A DNA stretch of 7,277 nt from contig JANQQH010000379.1 in NCBI GenBank assembly GCA_028285025.1, positions 1 through 7,277 on the forward strand, in the 5' to 3' direction. The position numbers and the translations under genes are program-made. Positions 6,243 through 7,277 of the stretch are shown here, one piece after another. Position 1 is the first letter of the stretch; each line of letters begins with the position of its first letter. The notes under the pieces are model-generated. The model was not told where the DNA came from and ran no database searches. It worked only from the letters and a program-made list of their open reading frames with translations. This stretch comes from Hyphomicrobiaceae bacterium. Lineage in GTDB: Bacteria; Pseudomonadota; Alphaproteobacteria; Rhizobiales; HXMU1428-3.

Positions 6243-6264
6243 CACGGAAAAAAAGCATACAATC

Positions 6265-6360
6265 ATGGCCAAGGCCACGCCTTCAGGCCGTCCACCTAAA
6301 ACCAAACAACTGATTTCAGGCCAAATGCTCAAAGTTCCGCAAACACTGAATAAGCTTTAA
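6265..6360 (+). other. Short ORF with AT-hook-like GRPPK (doubtful gene)
   Basis: ATG 6265 to TAA 6360 encodes 31 residues beginning MAKATPSGRPPKTKQL. GRPPK resembles the core of an AT-hook DNA-binding motif, and the peptide is basic. It lies antisense to the upstream extension of the helicase frame and would be divergent from the helicase if that starts at 6230. The ribosome site is weak (GGAA with a long spacer). A chance ORF is the more likely reading. Confidence 0.15.
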
Positions 6361-6779
6361 AGTTAAAATCAAAACGAGGCTTAAACCTTGGCAAAACCAG
6401 CCAAAGCCGTCAAAGCGGAAAATCAATTGTAGAATTGAAAAAAGCCGTGTCTTTAACAAACCCGGCAAGCAAGCTGCACAGTCATTGATTTAACAGCAAA
6501 AGTCAAGCACCAAAGCCAATGCGCATGCAGCCACAGTCAAGAAATTTCGAACAATGGTTGCCTGACAACAAAGAAACTCTAACCAAAAGTTCCCTCAGCC
6601 GCAATAATGTTAGGATGTTGGGTTTCAATTGAACCATTGCAAGCAAATCCCTTAAGAAATGAAAGTGCGAGCAAAACAAAAACTTCTATTTCAAAATTAT
6701 TATCGATCTTTCAGGCACCCCATTCAAAATAAAAAAGATCCTTGAAAAAAACAAAGTCTGAAAAATACAAAGGGAAAAA

Positions 6780-6872
6780 ATGATAACACCGCTTCAAAGA
6801 AAACGAATCACCAGCAAAAAATATTTGCGAAAAACAAGCTCAAACCCAAAAAATCGTATGGCAAATTTGTGA
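6780..6872 (+). other. Possible small basic peptide ORF (30 aa), doubtful
   Basis: ATG 6780 to TGA 6872, with AAAGGG ending five bases before the ATG, which is a fair Shine-Dalgarno sequence. The product begins MITPLQRKRITSKKYLRK and has many Lys and Arg. The surrounding DNA is A-rich, so AAA/AGA codons and GGG-A-run ribosome sites can arise by chance. No family is recognised. Confidence 0.2.
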
Positions 6873-6958
6873 CAGTTGCCAACAAATGCTATTCTAAAAC
6901 CTTGCAAATGAATTTAAACACTTAAAAACAAGGGGTTGAAGCTGACAAGTTAAAAAAA

Positions 6959-6985
6959 TTAACAATTTAGATTCAATTATATAGT
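6959..6985 (+). promoter_or_regulatory. Weak candidate promoter for the histone-H1-like gene
   Basis: TTAACA (6959-6964, 5 of 6) is followed 15 bases later by TATAGT (6980-6985, 5 of 6). The spacer is shorter than the usual 16-18. Transcription would start near 6992, about 40 bases before the ATG at 7031. The whole stretch is AT-rich, so chance matches are expected. Confidence 0.28.
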
Positions 6986-7030
6986 TAGTCTTTCGAATCA
7001 CTTTACTCAATAACTTCAGTGGGAAATACA

Positions 7031-7277
7031 ATGGCTACAACAAAACGTACAACTAAAAAGGTTACGACAACCAAAAAGACGACGACCAAGCGGGCAACTG
7101 CAAAAAAGACGCCCGTAAAAAAAGCAACTGCTACAAAAGCGACAACAGCTAAAAAGGCACCAGCTAAAAAAGCACCTGCCAAAAAAGCTGCCACAGCTAA
7201 AAAGACAGTGGCTAAAAAAGCGCCAGCGAAAAAAGCTGTTGCTAAGAAGGCTCCGGCTAAGAAAGCGCCAGCGAAAA
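7031..7277 (+). CDS. Histone H1-like lysine/alanine-rich basic protein (partial, runs off right edge)
   Basis: ATG 7031 is preceded by GTGGGAAA (7019-7026), a plausible ribosome site, and the frame is open to the window end (82 codons). Residues 1-39 are Thr/Lys-rich (MATTKRTTKKVTTTKKTTTK), and from residue 40 the chain settles into AKKAPAKKAPAKKA-type repeats. This composition matches bacterial histone-H1-like proteins (Hc1/Hc2, AlgP-like tails), which bind DNA or RNA through the lysines and affect nucleoid packing. No folded domain is visible in the part present. The C-terminal length is unknown, so it could also be the basic N-terminal arm of a larger protein. A minus-strand frame over 7003-7194 is a shadow of this repeat. 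Confidence 0.82.
   Translation, partial: MATTKRTTKKVTTTKKTTTKRATAKKTPVKKATATKATTAKKAPAKKAPAKKAATAKKTVAKKAPAKKAVAKKAPAKKAPAK
7148..7277 (+). repeat. Degenerate tandem repeat coding KKAPA/KKAVA units
   Basis: Units of about 15 bases, of the form GCN-AAA-AAR-GCN-CCN, run from 7148 to the window end, with interruptions such as ATAKKTV. Third positions vary (gct/gca/gcg, aaa/aag), so the repeat is older at protein level than at DNA level. It continues past the edge. Confidence 0.75.

Larger units (their letters stand above)
6361..7030. other. Long A-rich intergenic region without a convincing gene
   Basis: About 670 bp between the helicase 5' side and the histone-H1-like gene. The + strand is rich in A and poor in G and T, and stops are frequent in most frames. 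It contains short Lys/Ala-coding patches (for example AKPAKAVKA at 6391-6417 and LKKAV at 6435-6449, in different frames), a perfect palindrome TTCAATTGAA (6624-6633), and a weak inverted repeat GATCTTT/AAAGATC around 6705-6740. A 30-codon basic ORF sits at 6780-6872 and a weak promoter near the right end. It may hold the 5' leader and promoter of the helicase on one side and of the histone-like gene on the other. I see no tRNA, known small RNA or riboswitch. Confidence 0.6.

Noticed and set aside
6230..6332. Longer helicase N-terminus from TTG 6332 or ATG 6267
   Set aside because: No ribosome site at a good distance, and the extra residues do not resemble the start of RhlE-type helicases.
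7003..7194. Minus-strand 63-codon Val/Phe-rich frame
   Set aside because: It is the complement of lysine/alanine repeat codons of the histone-like gene; apparent hydrophobicity is an artefact of AAA read as TTT.

Overview
The window looks like a chromosomal segment of an alphaproteobacterium. This rests on the RhlE-type DEAD-box helicase, the SnoaL-like and MmcQ/YjbR small proteins, the lysine/alanine histone-H1-like protein, and a 27-bp palindromic repeat built on CCCGGACTTGATCCGGG, a type I associate with that class. The order or genus cannot be fixed from this sequence. No phage, transposase, CRISPR, tRNA or rRNA is visible.

Layout from left to right. (1) 2-226 (+): the C-terminal end of a membrane protein cut by the window edge. 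(2) 372-1736 (+): a complete MscS-family mechanosensitive channel. (3) 1766-1914: a ~150-bp repeat element made of two facing palindromic arms, lying between convergent genes. (4) 1931-2296 (-): an MmcQ/YjbR-family protein, 23 bp downstream of (5) 2320-4113 (-), a 597-residue protein of unknown function with an alanine-rich helical tract; the two probably form one transcription unit. (6) 4114-4474: a divergent intergenic region with a good candidate promoter facing each way and a second ~150-bp repeat element exactly between them. (7) 4475-4858 (+): a SnoaL-like/NTF2-fold protein. (8) 4881-6230 (-): an RhlE-type DEAD-box RNA helicase that probably starts at a TTG codon. (9) About 6243-7030: a long, A-rich region without a convincing gene. 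(10) 7031 to the window end (+): the start of a histone-H1-like protein with KKAPA-type repeats, cut by the edge.

Functionally this is mostly household material: osmotic safety valve, RNA remodelling, nucleoid or RNA-binding basic protein. The accessory-looking part is the 597-aa gene with its MmcQ partner. It is more AT-rich outside its alanine tract, has no family I can name, and is bracketed by two same-orientation copies of the repeat element. That block, the repeat element itself, and the A-rich stretch before the histone-like gene are the places that deserve a second look. I do not see proof of a new biological system.
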